Shown here: one piece after another, positions 6,887 through 16,500 of the stretch
Numbering within the stretch: the first letter of the stretch is position 1
How the letters are laid out: every line of letters starts with the position of its first letter
Program-made: the position numbers and the translations under genes
Notes under the pieces: generated by a model
Told to the model about the DNA's origin: nothing
Database searches by the model: none
What the model saw: only the letters and a program-made list of their open reading frames with translations
Origin: Nitrosospira multiformis
Lineage (GTDB): Bacteria; Pseudomonadota; Gammaproteobacteria; Burkholderiales; Nitrosomonadaceae
Assembly (NCBI RefSeq): GCF_900111585.1
Contig: NZ_FOHI01000006.1
Location: 1 to 64,000, forward strand
Direction of reading: 5' to 3'
DNA length: 64,000 bases

Positions 6887-9496
6887 ATGAAACGGATTCC
6901 TTTTGCTCTGGTTGGTTTGCTTTGCGTCCCGTCAACGTGGGCGATTCAAGAGATAGAGCAGCCAAAACAGTTTTTCCAGAAAAGAATTCCCGCTCGTCTA
7001 CCGGCCAACAGTTCATCCATGAATCCGCCGCAGGTAGATGCACCCGTTTCACTAGTGGGAAGTGAGATGCGCTCGGGAACGCTGGTGGCGGAAACGACAG
7101 CCGCAACGACATCCGGTCAACTGCAGATCGATGAAACCGGTGGCAGCGGCAAACCGGATAAGGATAGAGAGGATAAGGAGGACAAGGGGGATAAGGGGGA
7201 CAAGGAGAAGAAAGATGATACGCCAGCGGTTCAAAAAGAAACCGTCTTCAAGGAAATGGTTGTCACCGGTGAGACGGAGCGGGATACGCACTTTACTTCC
7301 CCCTCGACACGCGTGACGCGGACTCAGATCGAACGACAGAATGCGCAGACTACGGAAGAAGTGCTCAAGTACATGCCCAGCTTGCAAATCCGCCAGCGCT
7401 ACGTGGGCGATCCCAACGGTGTTCTGGGCATCCGCGGTGCGGACATGTTCTCGACCGCGCGCAACATGGTTTATGCCGATGGTCTGCCTTTGCACAACTT
7501 CCTGCAGGCAACCTTCAATGGTGCGCCGCGCTGGTCACTGGTGGGACCGAACGAGATCGATTCTGTCGATGTCGTATATGGTCCCTTCTCGGCTGAGTAT
7601 AGCGGCAACTCGATTGGCGGCGTCATCAACATAAAAACTCGCATGCCGCACAAGCAGGAATTCTACGTCGAGAGCAGTCTTTTCATCCAGCCGTTCAAGA
7701 TTTATGGGCCGGACAAAGGAACGTTCATAGGCGATCGGCAGTATGTCTCGTACGGTAATCGGATTCAGGACAAGTTTACGGTATTTCTTGCCTACAACCG
7801 GCTGGAAGCGCAGAGCCATCCGCAGTCTTATTTTATCGACAACACTGGACTATTTGATGTGCCGGGGGGAACGCCGGTTAGCGGCGGCGTCCGAACCCCG
7901 GATACGCGCGGGACGCCCAGCGTCATTTATGGCGATACCGGACCGGAAAAGGTGAATACTCACCTGTTCAAGGGTAAATTCGGGTATGACATTACTTCCA
8001 ATCTTCAGGCGCTCTTTACAGTGGCGTATGAAGATCGAACCCGCAACCAGAATCACCCCCGCAATTACCTGCGCGATGCGAGTGGGCAGCTGTTCTGGGG
8101 TGGGACTGCTCCCCCCTGCTGTGCAGACCCAGGCAATGCGTCTCTGAGTGGTGCCCGTTTCGATGTGGTGCAGCGTGGTTTTGGCGGCAGCCAGGACAAG
8201 CGCGAGACGCTGAATCTGGGTTTGTCGCTTCGCGGCGCTCTGACCCCTGACTGGAACATCGATACTACCATGAGCTATTTCGATGTCCTGAAGGATATTC
8301 GCGCTTCGGCCTTTTTCAATCAGGGTGATCCGGCCAATACCGGGGCCGGGCAGCTGCAGGATTTCCGGAGATTCAGCTGGTTGAATTACGATCTCAAGTT
8401 GAGCGCGCCTGTGCTGCTGGGTAATGACAAAGTATCGTTTCTGGCCGGATATCACTTCGACCAGTACAACCTGAGTTTCCGGCAATATTCCCTGACCGAT
8501 TATTCGACCTTGGCCCGAGGCGCATTGCAGGCCAATCGGAACAACGATGGGCAGACATCGATGCATGCAATGTTTGCGCAATCCACGTTCCGATTCCTGC
8601 CACAATGGGATGTTACCGCGGGAGTACGCCAGGAGTGGTGGGCAGCAACGAAAGGGGTGGTGGGTAACCTCGCGGTGCCGGATCGCTCCCAGGCGGCAAC
8701 CTCACCCAAAGTTTCAGTAGGATATGAACCAGGACAGTGGAAATATCGCTATTCTTTCGGGCGCGCCCATCGTTTTCCGGTTATTGCGGAGCTTTATCAA
8801 TCCTTAAGCACCCCCACGAGCATACTGACCGCGAATGCAATGCTCAAGCCCGAAAATGGCGTGCACCATAACTTCATGGTCGAGTATGGGCTGCCTAAAG
8901 GCTATATCCGGGTAAATGCCTTTCGGGACGATATCAAGGATGCCATTCAGCAGGTAAATACTGTCTCGGGTGTAGTTATTACCAGTGGATTCCAGAATAT
9001 CGGCGAGGTCAGTACGACTGGAGTGGAACTGATCTACGATCAAAGGCGGGTTCTGGGTTCAAAACTCGATTTCATGTTCAATGGCACCTGGATGAACGCG
9101 AAAGTGGAAAAAGGACCGATCGTGGATTTCACTACATCTACCGGCGTACCCGCTGACTATAATCTAACCGGTAAGCAAATCATTCGTCTGCCACACTGGC
9201 GAGCCAATTTTTTTGGCACTTATCATATGACTGAGGCTTGGGATATCTCTCTCTCAGGCCGGTATACCAGCGACTCGTTCAACGACCCCGACAACGGGGA
9301 TCATGTAAACAACGTATTCGGCTCCCAGAGCGATTTCTTCTTCATGGACTTCAAGACCAGCTATCGTCACAAGTTCCAGAACGGTCTGAAAAGCCGGTTT
9401 TCATTTGGCATCAGCAACCTCAACAACGATAAGGCCTGGGTGTTTCACCCCTATCCGCAACGCACATACCTGGTCGAGGCCGCGTTCAGTTATTAG
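6887..9496 (+). CDS. TonB-dependent outer-membrane receptor
   Basis: An 869-residue receptor with a signal peptide (MKRIPFALVGLLCVPSTWA). A low-complexity charged linker follows (about residues 90-120), then a TonB-box-like KEMVVTGE, a plug domain (LKYMPSLQIRQRY, LGIRGADMF, IDSVDVVYGPFSAEYSGNSIGGVINI) and a beta-barrel ending in an aromatic residue (EAAFSY). Such receptors import siderophores, haem, vitamin B12, metals or sugars using TonB energy. The substrate is not evident. CGTAPPCC-like cysteines lie in a predicted extracellular loop (TAPPCCADPG). The ATG at 6887 is preferred because it opens the signal peptide; no strong Shine-Dalgarno is seen. It lies 119 bases behind the Asp-box protein and is probably expressed with it. 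Confidence 0.9.
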   Translation: MKRIPFALVGLLCVPSTWAIQEIEQPKQFFQKRIPARLPANSSSMNPPQVDAPVSLVGSEMRSGTLVAETTAATTSGQLQIDETGGSGKPDKDREDKEDKGDKGDKEKKDDTPAVQKETVFKEMVVTGETERDTHFTSPSTRVTRTQIERQNAQTTEEVLKYMPSLQIRQRYVGDPNGVLGIRGADMFSTARNMVYADGLPLHNFLQATFNGAPRWSLVGPNEIDSVDVVYGPFSAEYSGNSIGGVINIKTRMPHKQEFYVESSLFIQPFKIYGPDKGTFIGDRQYVSYGNRIQDKFTVFLAYNRLEAQSHPQSYFIDNTGLFDVPGGTPVSGGVRTPDTRGTPSVIYGDTGPEKVNTHLFKGKFGYDITSNLQALFTVAYEDRTRNQNHPRNYLRDASGQLFWGGTAPPCCADPGNASLSGARFDVVQRGFGGSQDKRETLNLGLSLRGALTPDWNIDTTMSYFDVLKDIRASAFFNQGDPANTGAGQLQDFRRFSWLNYDLKLSAPVLLGNDKVSFLAGYHFDQYNLSFRQYSLTDYSTLARGALQANRNNDGQTSMHAMFAQSTFRFLPQWDVTAGVRQEWWAATKGVVGNLAVPDRSQAATSPKVSVGYEPGQWKYRYSFGRAHRFPVIAELYQSLSTPTSILTANAMLKPENGVHHNFMVEYGLPKGYIRVNAFRDDIKDAIQQVNTVSGVVITSGFQNIGEVSTTGVELIYDQRRVLGSKLDFMFNGTWMNAKVEKGPIVDFTTSTGVPADYNLTGKQIIRLPHWRANFFGTYHMTEAWDISLSGRYTSDSFNDPDNGDHVNNVFGSQSDFFFMDFKTSYRHKFQNGLKSRFSFGISNLNNDKAWVFHPYPQRTYLVEAAFSY
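7157..7219 (+). repeat. Purine-rich low-complexity coding repeat (Asp-Lys tract) in the TonB receptor
   Basis: The coding strand here is almost only A and G, built from GA(T/C)AAGG units, and encodes alternating Asp/Glu and Lys (DKEDKGDKGDKEKKD). It lies between the signal peptide and the TonB box, so in the protein it is a periplasmic linker. Short repeated units like this are prone to slippage. Confidence 0.7.
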
Positions 9497-9510
9497 GGAG
9501 ATCGACTGGG

Positions 9511-9527
9511 GCGGAACCCGGTTCCGC
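9511..9527. terminator. Hairpin between convergent genes
   Basis: GCGGAAC (9511-9517) and GTTCCGC (9521-9527) form a perfect 7-bp stem with a CCG loop. It lies 15 bases past the receptor stop and 16 bases past the serB stop on the other strand. Neither side has a strong T-tract, but the position suits a bidirectional terminator. Confidence 0.45.
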
Positions 9528-9542
9528 TACTTCTAGCATTGT

Positions 9543-10373
9543 TCACTGGAACAGATTGACTACGCCATCGAGCCCGACATGGTTGAGCGCGTAAGTAGCT
9601 TTCGCCTGTACCACCGGTTTTGCATGATAAGCAATGCTGACCCCTGCCTCCTCCATCATTTTGAGATCATTGGCACCATCGCCGATGGCAATGACCTGTT
9701 CCCGCTTCAGTCCCAGTTCTTCGCGCACTTTTTTCAGCACTTCCCCTTTTCCGCTCGCCCCGATGATATCTCCCAACACCTTGCCTGTCAGTTTGCCATC
9801 TGAGACCTCAAAGCGATTGGCCGCGGCATAATCGAGATCCAGCCTGGTTTTTACTCTGTCAGTAAAAAAAGTGAAACCACCGGAAATGACCATGGTTTTG
9901 AGACCAGCGGATTTCATGTGTTGCAGCATCTTTTCCGCTCCGGGGCTCAACCGAACCCGTTCGTCATATACCCGCTGCAGGGCGTCTTCATCCAGTCCCT
10001 CCAGCAATGCCGTTCGGAGTCGCAGGCTTTCTGCAAAGACGATTTCCCCACGCATGGCCCTTTGGGTGATTTCCGCAACCTGCGCCTTTACGCCCTGCAT
10101 ATCCGCGATCTCATCAATGGATTCGATCGCGAGCAGGGTTGAATCCATATCCATCGCAACCAGGCCAAAATCGGATAGCCGAGCCGATGGGTCGACGAAA
10201 GCAAAATCAAGATCCGCTTCAGCACAATATGCGGCCACCTCTTCCCGCCGGGCTGCATTTTTAAGCCGGAAGGCTTGCCCCGTGATACGTTCGATATGGT
10301 TTGCGTCGACCAGTTTCGCCAGTTCCCTTAAATCGCTGTTCTGGATTTCAAGTCCTTGTATGATGAGGTTCAT
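9543..10373 (-). CDS. serB: Phosphoserine phosphatase SerB
   Basis: A 276-residue HAD-family phosphatase that converts O-phosphoserine to serine, the last step of serine synthesis. Motif I is AMDMDSTLLAIE (nucleophile and acid aspartates), motif II is VISGGFTFF, the motif III lysine lies in SGKGEVLKK, and motif IV is IGDGANDLKMM. The first 80 residues form a small N-terminal domain as in enterobacterial SerB. The ATG at 10373 (MNLIIQGLEI) is chosen because upstream codons in the same frame are compositionally unlike protein, and a GGA lies about ten bases ahead of it. It is convergent with the TonB receptor and divergent from the SH3 lipoprotein gene. Confidence 0.95.
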   Translation of the reverse strand: MNLIIQGLEIQNSDLRELAKLVDANHIERITGQAFRLKNAARREEVAAYCAEADLDFAFVDPSARLSDFGLVAMDMDSTLLAIESIDEIADMQGVKAQVAEITQRAMRGEIVFAESLRLRTALLEGLDEDALQRVYDERVRLSPGAEKMLQHMKSAGLKTMVISGGFTFFTDRVKTRLDLDYAAANRFEVSDGKLTGKVLGDIIGASGKGEVLKKVREELGLKREQVIAIGDGANDLKMMEEAGVSIAYHAKPVVQAKATYALNHVGLDGVVNLFQ

Positions 10374-10874
10374 GTTGTTGTTCCAATTATTGTCAAGAAT
10401 GTCCGACAGCCGTGCAAGGAAAGCCGAAGGAACTCGTTCGGCGGTGGCGTTTCCTGCGAATGGGCGTGGAGCAGTTAGAGCGTTGCCCCTGTATGCGGGT
10501 GGCGGCAATCAAAGTTAACATTTACCGCCTGAAATGTTCAATGTTGAAAGAAGCGCGTGTTTTTAGCGGAAGCGGATATTTTTCATAAACCTAGCATTTT
10601 GCCATCAATCTCCAATAACTTCCATATGCATTCTCTCTCTATCTTGATCTCTTCGCAATCTCTCGAATAATGAGGTGAACCCGGCCTGATTCTCGAAGAA
10701 GCCCACTTTGCAGGGCTATATAATCCTAATCCTGATATCAGCTTCTTCCAGTTTCGAGCGATCATTGGGCATGTTAACCGGGATCGCACAATCGGTTCTT
10801 TCAGACGTGCGCCTGACGTCGGGTAATAATAATCATCCAAAGTATTTCTATATAAGAATCGGAGTTGAAAAATC
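10374..10874. other. Intergenic region between divergent serB and the SH3 lipoprotein gene
   Basis: No gene is supported in these 501 bases. The part nearest the lipoprotein gene is AT-rich and has two TATA-like patches (CTATATAATCC near 10720 and CTATATAAG near 10850), but neither has a convincing -35 box. A GGAG at 10861-10864 is the ribosome binding site of the downstream gene. Confidence 0.5.
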
Positions 10875-11738
10875 GTGCAATTACTCAGACAGGCCCTCAG
10901 ACTTTACAGATATCTGAAAATGTGGCCGGAGAAAATATCCGCTCAAGTCGTATTCGTGCTTATTGGTATGAATATTGCCGCGTGCAGCCATATCCAGAAA
11001 GTGCATTCAACCGCACCCGAGCCCACAGGAAATTTCCCCCTCGCCCGTGAAATGGCACAGTTTGAATTCGGCTGCAGCAACCTGCGTGCGGAAAGGGAGG
11101 CACAGCAGCAGGAAATTCAACGCTTGCAGAAGCTGCTGGCAGAGAAAGAGGCCTATATTCGCAGTCAGGAAGTGCGGCAGCAGGATCAGCAGAAGGCGTT
11201 GCAGGAAACCAGCAACCGCGCCGCGCATGCTCAAGTCAGGCTCAGGCGGCTGGCCACCCGCCCTACCGCCGCCTCCACCATAGCAGAGGTTGAAATGGGC
11301 ATGGAAAACCTGAAATCTTCCTCCTTTACAGGTTCCGAACCGATTCTGCAAACCCAGGCGCAGCGTTTGCTGGACGCGGCCGCTCACGCGTATGCGGTGG
11401 ACAATTATGCCGCTGCAATGGATTACGCCTCGCAGGCGCGTGAATTCATCAACATGATGAGGAACAACAGTACGCGCAAAGCCTCCGATCCACAACAGGT
11501 CACCGTGCTGTTCCAGGTACCCATTCCGCTGCGCGCCATTGCCAACAGTAAGCTGCGTGAAAAACCGGGGCTGAAGGCACCGATTCTGGGAGTGCTGAAA
11601 AAAGAGTCGGCAATGACGGCAGAGGCCTATAGAGGAGAGTGGTTGCAAATTCTTACCGCAGATGGCCGGTCGGGATGGATATTCAGTACGCTGGTGGAGG
11701 CGCAGGTGGCCAAAGGAATCGATATGGTTGTCAAATAG
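10875..11738 (+). CDS. SH3-domain lipoprotein with a coiled coil
   Basis: A 287-residue predicted lipoprotein. GTG at 10875 is supported by GGAG ten bases upstream. A hydrophobic stretch (VVFVLIGMNIAAC) ends in a lipobox-like IAAC near residue 37. Then follow a glutamine/glutamate-rich coiled coil (about residues 70-120, LRAEREAQQQEIQRLQKLL), an alanine-rich helical region (about 150-200), and a C-terminal bacterial SH3-type domain (about 210-280: SKLREKPGLKAPILGVLKKES, YRGEWLQI, GRSGWIFS). SH3 domains of this kind often bind peptidoglycan or peptides in the envelope. I do not recognise a named family. It is anchored to a membrane and faces the periplasm; the exact role is unknown. Confidence 0.75.
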   Translation: MQLLRQALRLYRYLKMWPEKISAQVVFVLIGMNIAACSHIQKVHSTAPEPTGNFPLAREMAQFEFGCSNLRAEREAQQQEIQRLQKLLAEKEAYIRSQEVRQQDQQKALQETSNRAAHAQVRLRRLATRPTAASTIAEVEMGMENLKSSSFTGSEPILQTQAQRLLDAAAHAYAVDNYAAAMDYASQAREFINMMRNNSTRKASDPQQVTVLFQVPIPLRAIANSKLREKPGLKAPILGVLKKESAMTAEAYRGEWLQILTADGRSGWIFSTLVEAQVAKGIDMVVK

Positions 11739-11741
11739 GAT

Positions 11742-13379
11742 TTAGCGGGAGAAGTATGCCCGATTGCGGCCGGTGCGCTTGGCTTCGTAAAGTGCATTGT
11801 CGGCGCGGGAGAATACTGCTGTCGTTGTGCTGTCGTCGGGTCGGCACTCCACGGCCCCGATACTTACCGTGATTGATATCGTCGATTTTCCGACCCGGTA
11901 GGTCAGGTTTTCCACATGGGCGCGGATGCGCTCAGCGGTTTTGACAGCCTGATCGATGTAGGTCTCGACCAGGATGATGATAAATTCATCGCCCCCGTAG
12001 CGCGCCGCATAATCAATACTGCGGATCGACTGGAGAAGGATTTGCGCAACCTTGGCCAGGATTTTGTCGCCGGTAATATGGCCGTATGTGTCATTGAGTG
12101 TCTTGAAGTGGTCGATATCCAGCATTAGCAGTGCAAAGGGCCGTTGCGTGCGTCTGAATCGCGCGAGTTGATCGGCCAGGATGGCATCGAGCTTGTTGCG
12201 ATTATAGAGGCCGGTGAGGCTATCGGTAATCGAGAGTGTTTCAAGCATCCGGTTTTGTTGCTGCATGGCTTCATGCGCAGCCATGATTTCGGCGTGGTTC
12301 CGGCGCAATCTGTCTGCCATCTGGTCAAATACCTTCGTGAGGTGACCGATCTCGTCATTTCGCGTTGCGGAGAGCCGCACTTCCAGGTCACCATCTGCGA
12401 TCCGGTCCGCCGCACGCATAAGACGTTGCAGCGGCACGACGATTGAGCGCCCCATCTGGAATGCCGCAGCGGCTACGATTAGAACCAGCGTGCCGACCAG
12501 TATCAGGAGCATATTGCGCAGTTCGATCCAGTCGCCATAGACGGCAGCCCGGTCGCGCTCCGCCAGAATGGTAAGGGGGAATTCACGGGATACATCGGCC
12601 AGACCGATTACTTCATGGCGTGTCAATCCCCCGAAAAACAGGGATTTGCCAGGTCGTGCGAGAAGATCCCGCAACGAGGAGGCATCGAGTTGCGCCATGG
12701 TTTCTCCCTCTGTCGGGGTGCCGATGAGAACACGACCGTCCGGATCCAGCAGAAATACCTCGCCCGGCGGTGATGTCGAAGAACTCTTCAAATGGGGCTG
12801 CAGGTTGCGCAGGTCAAGCACGGCTATCAGGGCGCCCATCAATACGTTGTCGTATGACAATACCGGAACCGCGACGCTGAGAGTCGCAGTGCTGTACTGC
12901 TCGTTCCAGTGAGGGGGGGCGATCACAAGACCTTCCGTGACCGAGTTTTGCGGCCACTCATCGGGGAGGGTTGCTCCCGCGGGTTTTTCGGCGCTGCTGG
13001 CGATAATTTTTCCGGATGCGTTCATCACGGTCAATTCCCGTATCGCATCGAGTTTTCCCTGAACAGACTGCAGGTAACGCGCGAGAGCTCCCGGGTATTT
13101 GGCCGACATATCCGTGCGGCGCTGATAAGATGCGGATAATGCTTCGATGACCGCCCCGGATGCTGCGGTAACGTGCGCTTCATGCGCGCGCCTGTCGAGC
13201 CAGAATTCTATTTCCCGGCCCGCATAATCCGTGAGCGCGCGAAGCTCGCGTGTGACATTGGCGTTGATCTGCGCTTCACTCTGCCTGAATGTCAATAATC
13301 CGAGCCCCAGCGACGGGATCAGCGTAGCCATGGTGGCGAACACCACGAGTTTGCTTTTAATGCTCTTTAGAAGCGCCAT
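11742..13379 (-). CDS. Membrane diguanylate cyclase (dCache-HAMP-GGDEF)
   Basis: A 545-residue inner-membrane signalling enzyme that makes cyclic-di-GMP from two GTP. One membrane helix lies near residues 10-30 ([21 protein letters not shown]). A periplasmic dCache-like sensor follows to about 280 ([13 protein letters not shown]). A second helix ([17 protein letters not shown]), a HAMP linker ([23 protein letters not shown]), a short coiled coil and a C-terminal GGDEF domain complete it. The active site RYGGDEF is intact, and RSID lies five residues before it, matching the RxxD inhibitory I-site. So it should be an active, product-inhibited cyclase. It ends three bases from the convergent SH3 lipoprotein stop. 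The ligand of the sensor is unknown. Confidence 0.93.
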   Translation of the reverse strand: MALLKSIKSKLVVFATMATLIPSLGLGLLTFRQSEAQINANVTRELRALTDYAGREIEFWLDRRAHEAHVTAASGAVIEALSASYQRRTDMSAKYPGALARYLQSVQGKLDAIRELTVMNASGKIIASSAEKPAGATLPDEWPQNSVTEGLVIAPPHWNEQYSTATLSVAVPVLSYDNVLMGALIAVLDLRNLQPHLKSSSTSPPGEVFLLDPDGRVLIGTPTEGETMAQLDASSLRDLLARPGKSLFFGGLTRHEVIGLADVSREFPLTILAERDRAAVYGDWIELRNMLLILVGTLVLIVAAAAFQMGRSIVVPLQRLMRAADRIADGDLEVRLSATRNDEIGHLTKVFDQMADRLRRNHAEIMAAHEAMQQQNRMLETLSITDSLTGLYNRNKLDAILADQLARFRRTQRPFALLMLDIDHFKTLNDTYGHITGDKILAKVAQILLQSIRSIDYAARYGGDEFIIILVETYIDQAVKTAERIRAHVENLTYRVGKSTISITVSIGAVECRPDDSTTTAVFSRADNALYEAKRTGRNRAYFSR

Positions 13380-13398
13380 TGGACGGAGTTCCGGATAA

Positions 13399-13426
13399 AG
13401 GTTACTTAATGGACAAATACTGTCAA
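13399..13426 (-). promoter_or_regulatory. Possible sigma-70 promoter of the GGDEF gene
   Basis: On the minus strand a perfect TTGACA (13426-13421) is followed after 16 bases by TAACCT (13404-13399). The -35 box is consensus but the -10 box matches only three of six positions. The start codon is 20 bases further on. Confidence 0.35.
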
Positions 13427-13566
13427 AAATTCAGCAGAATTATTCCGAAAAACAGCGATTGAAATGAGGCTGCAGATCGCTAGATCAATGTCCCCGGGAC
13501 CGACGCAATTCTATATACCCCGTTTCCGCCTCCATCTACTGAGAATGCGTCGCTTTCCACCCTATC

Positions 13567-16500
13567 TTATGTGCTCAATTCGATAAACAAGTCCATTATC
13601 CGCCTGACCCGTTCTCTCGCCTCCGCGATGCACGTTTTTATTTTCAATCGATCAGGTCCGGAAAGCTGGTAGTCGCGGCTGCGCTGAAGAAGGGCGACAA
13701 TCCTTGCAGCATCCACGGGGGGATTGGGTGTAAATTGAACCTGAATGGATTCGCTGCTTGCCTCAACACGAATGATTCCCAGCGGCGCTGCAGCGATACG
13801 TAAACGGTGGCAATCGAGCAATGCCTTGACCGGATCCGGTAATAGGCCGAAGCGATCCGTCAATTCAATCTGCATTTCATCCAGTTGCTCATCGCTGGTG
13901 CAATTGGCCATGCGTTTGTACAGGATCAGCCGCTCATGTATATCACTGCAATAATCCTCCGGCAGCAAAGCGGGAACATGCAAGTTGATTTCCGTGGCAA
14001 CCCCAAGGGGGTGTTGCATGTCGGGCTCCTTGCCTTCCTTCAGTGATCGCACGGCCGCATCCAGCATACTGGCGTAGAGGCTGAAGCCGATTTCCTGTAT
14101 CTCGCCGCTTTGGGATTCCCCGAGGACTTCACCGGCGCCGCGAATCTCGAGGTCGTGCATGGCGAGGTAGAAGCCGGCCCCGAGCTCTTCCATGGACTGA
14201 ATGGCCTCCAGGCGCTTCCTGGCCTGAGTCCCCAATGCCTCTTCCTCCGGTACCAGCAGGTAGGCGTACGCCTGATGATGGGAGCGTCCTACCCGCCCAC
14301 GCAGTTGATGCAGTTGCGCCAGCCCGAATTTATCCGCCCGATGAATGATAATGGTATTGGCAGTGGGCACATCGATGCCGGTTTCGATGATGGTTGTACA
14401 GAGCAGCAGATTAAACCGCTGCTGGTAGAAATCTTTCATCACATGCTCCAGCTCGCGTTCCCGCATTTGTCCGTGGGCGATGCCTATTCGCGCTTCGGGC
14501 AGCAGGCGGGCGAGCTTGTCATGCATCGTCTGGATGGTACTCACCTCGTTATGTAAAAAATATATCTGCCCGCCCCGCTTCAACTCCCGCAGACAGGCCT
14601 CGCGAATGATTCCCTCGGAAAAACGGTTTACAAAGGTTTTGATGGCCAGCCGCCGTTGCGGCGCCGTTGCAATGACGGAGAAATCGCGCAATCCCTCCAA
14701 TGACAAGGCCAGTGTGCGTGGAATAGGCGTGGCGGTAAGTGTCAGGACATCCACTTCGGAGCGGAGGCTTTTCAACTGTTCCTTGTGGCGCACACCAAAA
14801 CGGTGCTCCTCGTCGATAATGACCAACCCCAGGTTTTTGAATCTGACGCCTTTCTGGATCAGCTTATGCGTACCGATCACGATGTCTATCTGCCCGTCCG
14901 CGAGGCCCGCCAGCGCCTGGGCCTGCTCCTTGCCTGAACGGAAACGCGACAGCTCGGCAATTTTAACCGGCCATTCTTCCGCGATCAGGCCGAAACGATC
15001 CGAAAAATTCTGGAAATGCTGTTCCGCCAGCAGCGTGGTAGGAACCAGCACCGCGACCTGCCTGCCATCCGCGACCGCGACAAAAGCCGCCCTTAGCGCC
15101 ACCTCCGTTTTGCCAAAACCCACATCTCCACAGATGAGCCTGTCCATGGGGCGGGCGGAGGTCAGGTCGTCGATTACCGCAGCGATGGCGCTCGCCTGAT
15201 CCGGGGTTTCCTCGAATCCGAAACCTTCGACGAACGCCTCGTAATCCTGCTCTTTCAGCCGAAATGCGTGGCCAACGCGGGCGGCACGCTGGGCATAGAT
15301 GTTGAGCAGTTCCGCCGCGGTATCGCGTACCTGCTGCATCGCCTTGCGCTTTGCCTTATCCCACTGGCCGCTGCCCAGCTTATGCAGGGGTGCGGATTCC
15401 GGTGAAGCGCCGCTGTATCGTCCGATAAGATGCAGTTGCGAGACAGGTACATACAACTTGTCGCCACTAGCGTATTCCAGCGACAGAAACTCCGTTTCGC
15501 CTTCTCCCAGATCCATGCTGACGAGCCCGAGATAACGACCTATGCCGTGTTGTTCATGTACGACCGGATCGCCCGCCTTGATCTCTGACAGATCGCGCAG
15601 AACGGCATCGGCGACCGCGCTGGTCTTGCGCGAATCCCGTTCACCCCGGCCGTGCAGGTGTCTGGCATAGAGCTCGCTCTCGGTTACAAAAGCTATTCCT
15701 TTCGCCGGGTGTATGAAGCCATTGTGCAACGGCCCCACACCGAGCACGAAGGGTTTAGTGCTTGCGCGAAATTGCGCATAGTTGTCGCATATGTCCGGAT
15801 TGAGCCTGTATTGCCTCAAATGATCGGCAATCAACTCACGCCTGCCCAGACTTTCGGCAAGGAGCAACGTTCTTCCCCCTCCGGAGGATTCGAATTCAGC
15901 AATAAAGGCAGAAAGTTTTTCCGCCGGATTCACGGCGCGACGATCGACCTGGAGCGGGGGCAAAGGAATGCTGAAACCTTGCATCTCGACTCCACCGGTT
16001 TTCTTCGCCAGTTCTTCCGACGGGATCTCGATGCGCGGGTAGGGTTTCAACGCGCCGAAGAATGCTTCCGTGGTAAGGAACAACTCTGCGGGTTTCAGTA
16101 GCGGCCGGTCGCTGTCGCCCCGCAGAAGCTGATAGCGCGCCTGAGTGTCATGCCAGAAACTCTCTACCATTTGATAAAGTTCATGATGCAGGCACAACAG
16201 CGCTGTTTGCGGCAAATAATCGAACAGTGTGGCAGTATGCTCAAAAAAAAGAGGCAGATAGTACTCGATACCCGCGGGACTGCCACCCTTGCTGATATCC
16301 TTGTAAATGAGGCTTCTGGAAGGATCTCCCTCGAATTTTTCACGGAATCTGCCTCGAAAGCGGGTACGGCCTTCTTCATCGAGAGGAAACTCGCGCGCCG
16401 GCAGTAATCGTATCTCGGTAACCGGATAAACGCTTCTCTGGGTATCGACGTCAAAGGTGCGGATGGTTTCGATTTCGTTATCGAGCAGGTCGATCCTATA

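Noticed and set aside
10870-11050. An alternative start at the ATG 10920 for the SH3 lipoprotein.
   Set aside because: The GTG at 10875 has a well-placed GGAG, while the ATG lacks one.
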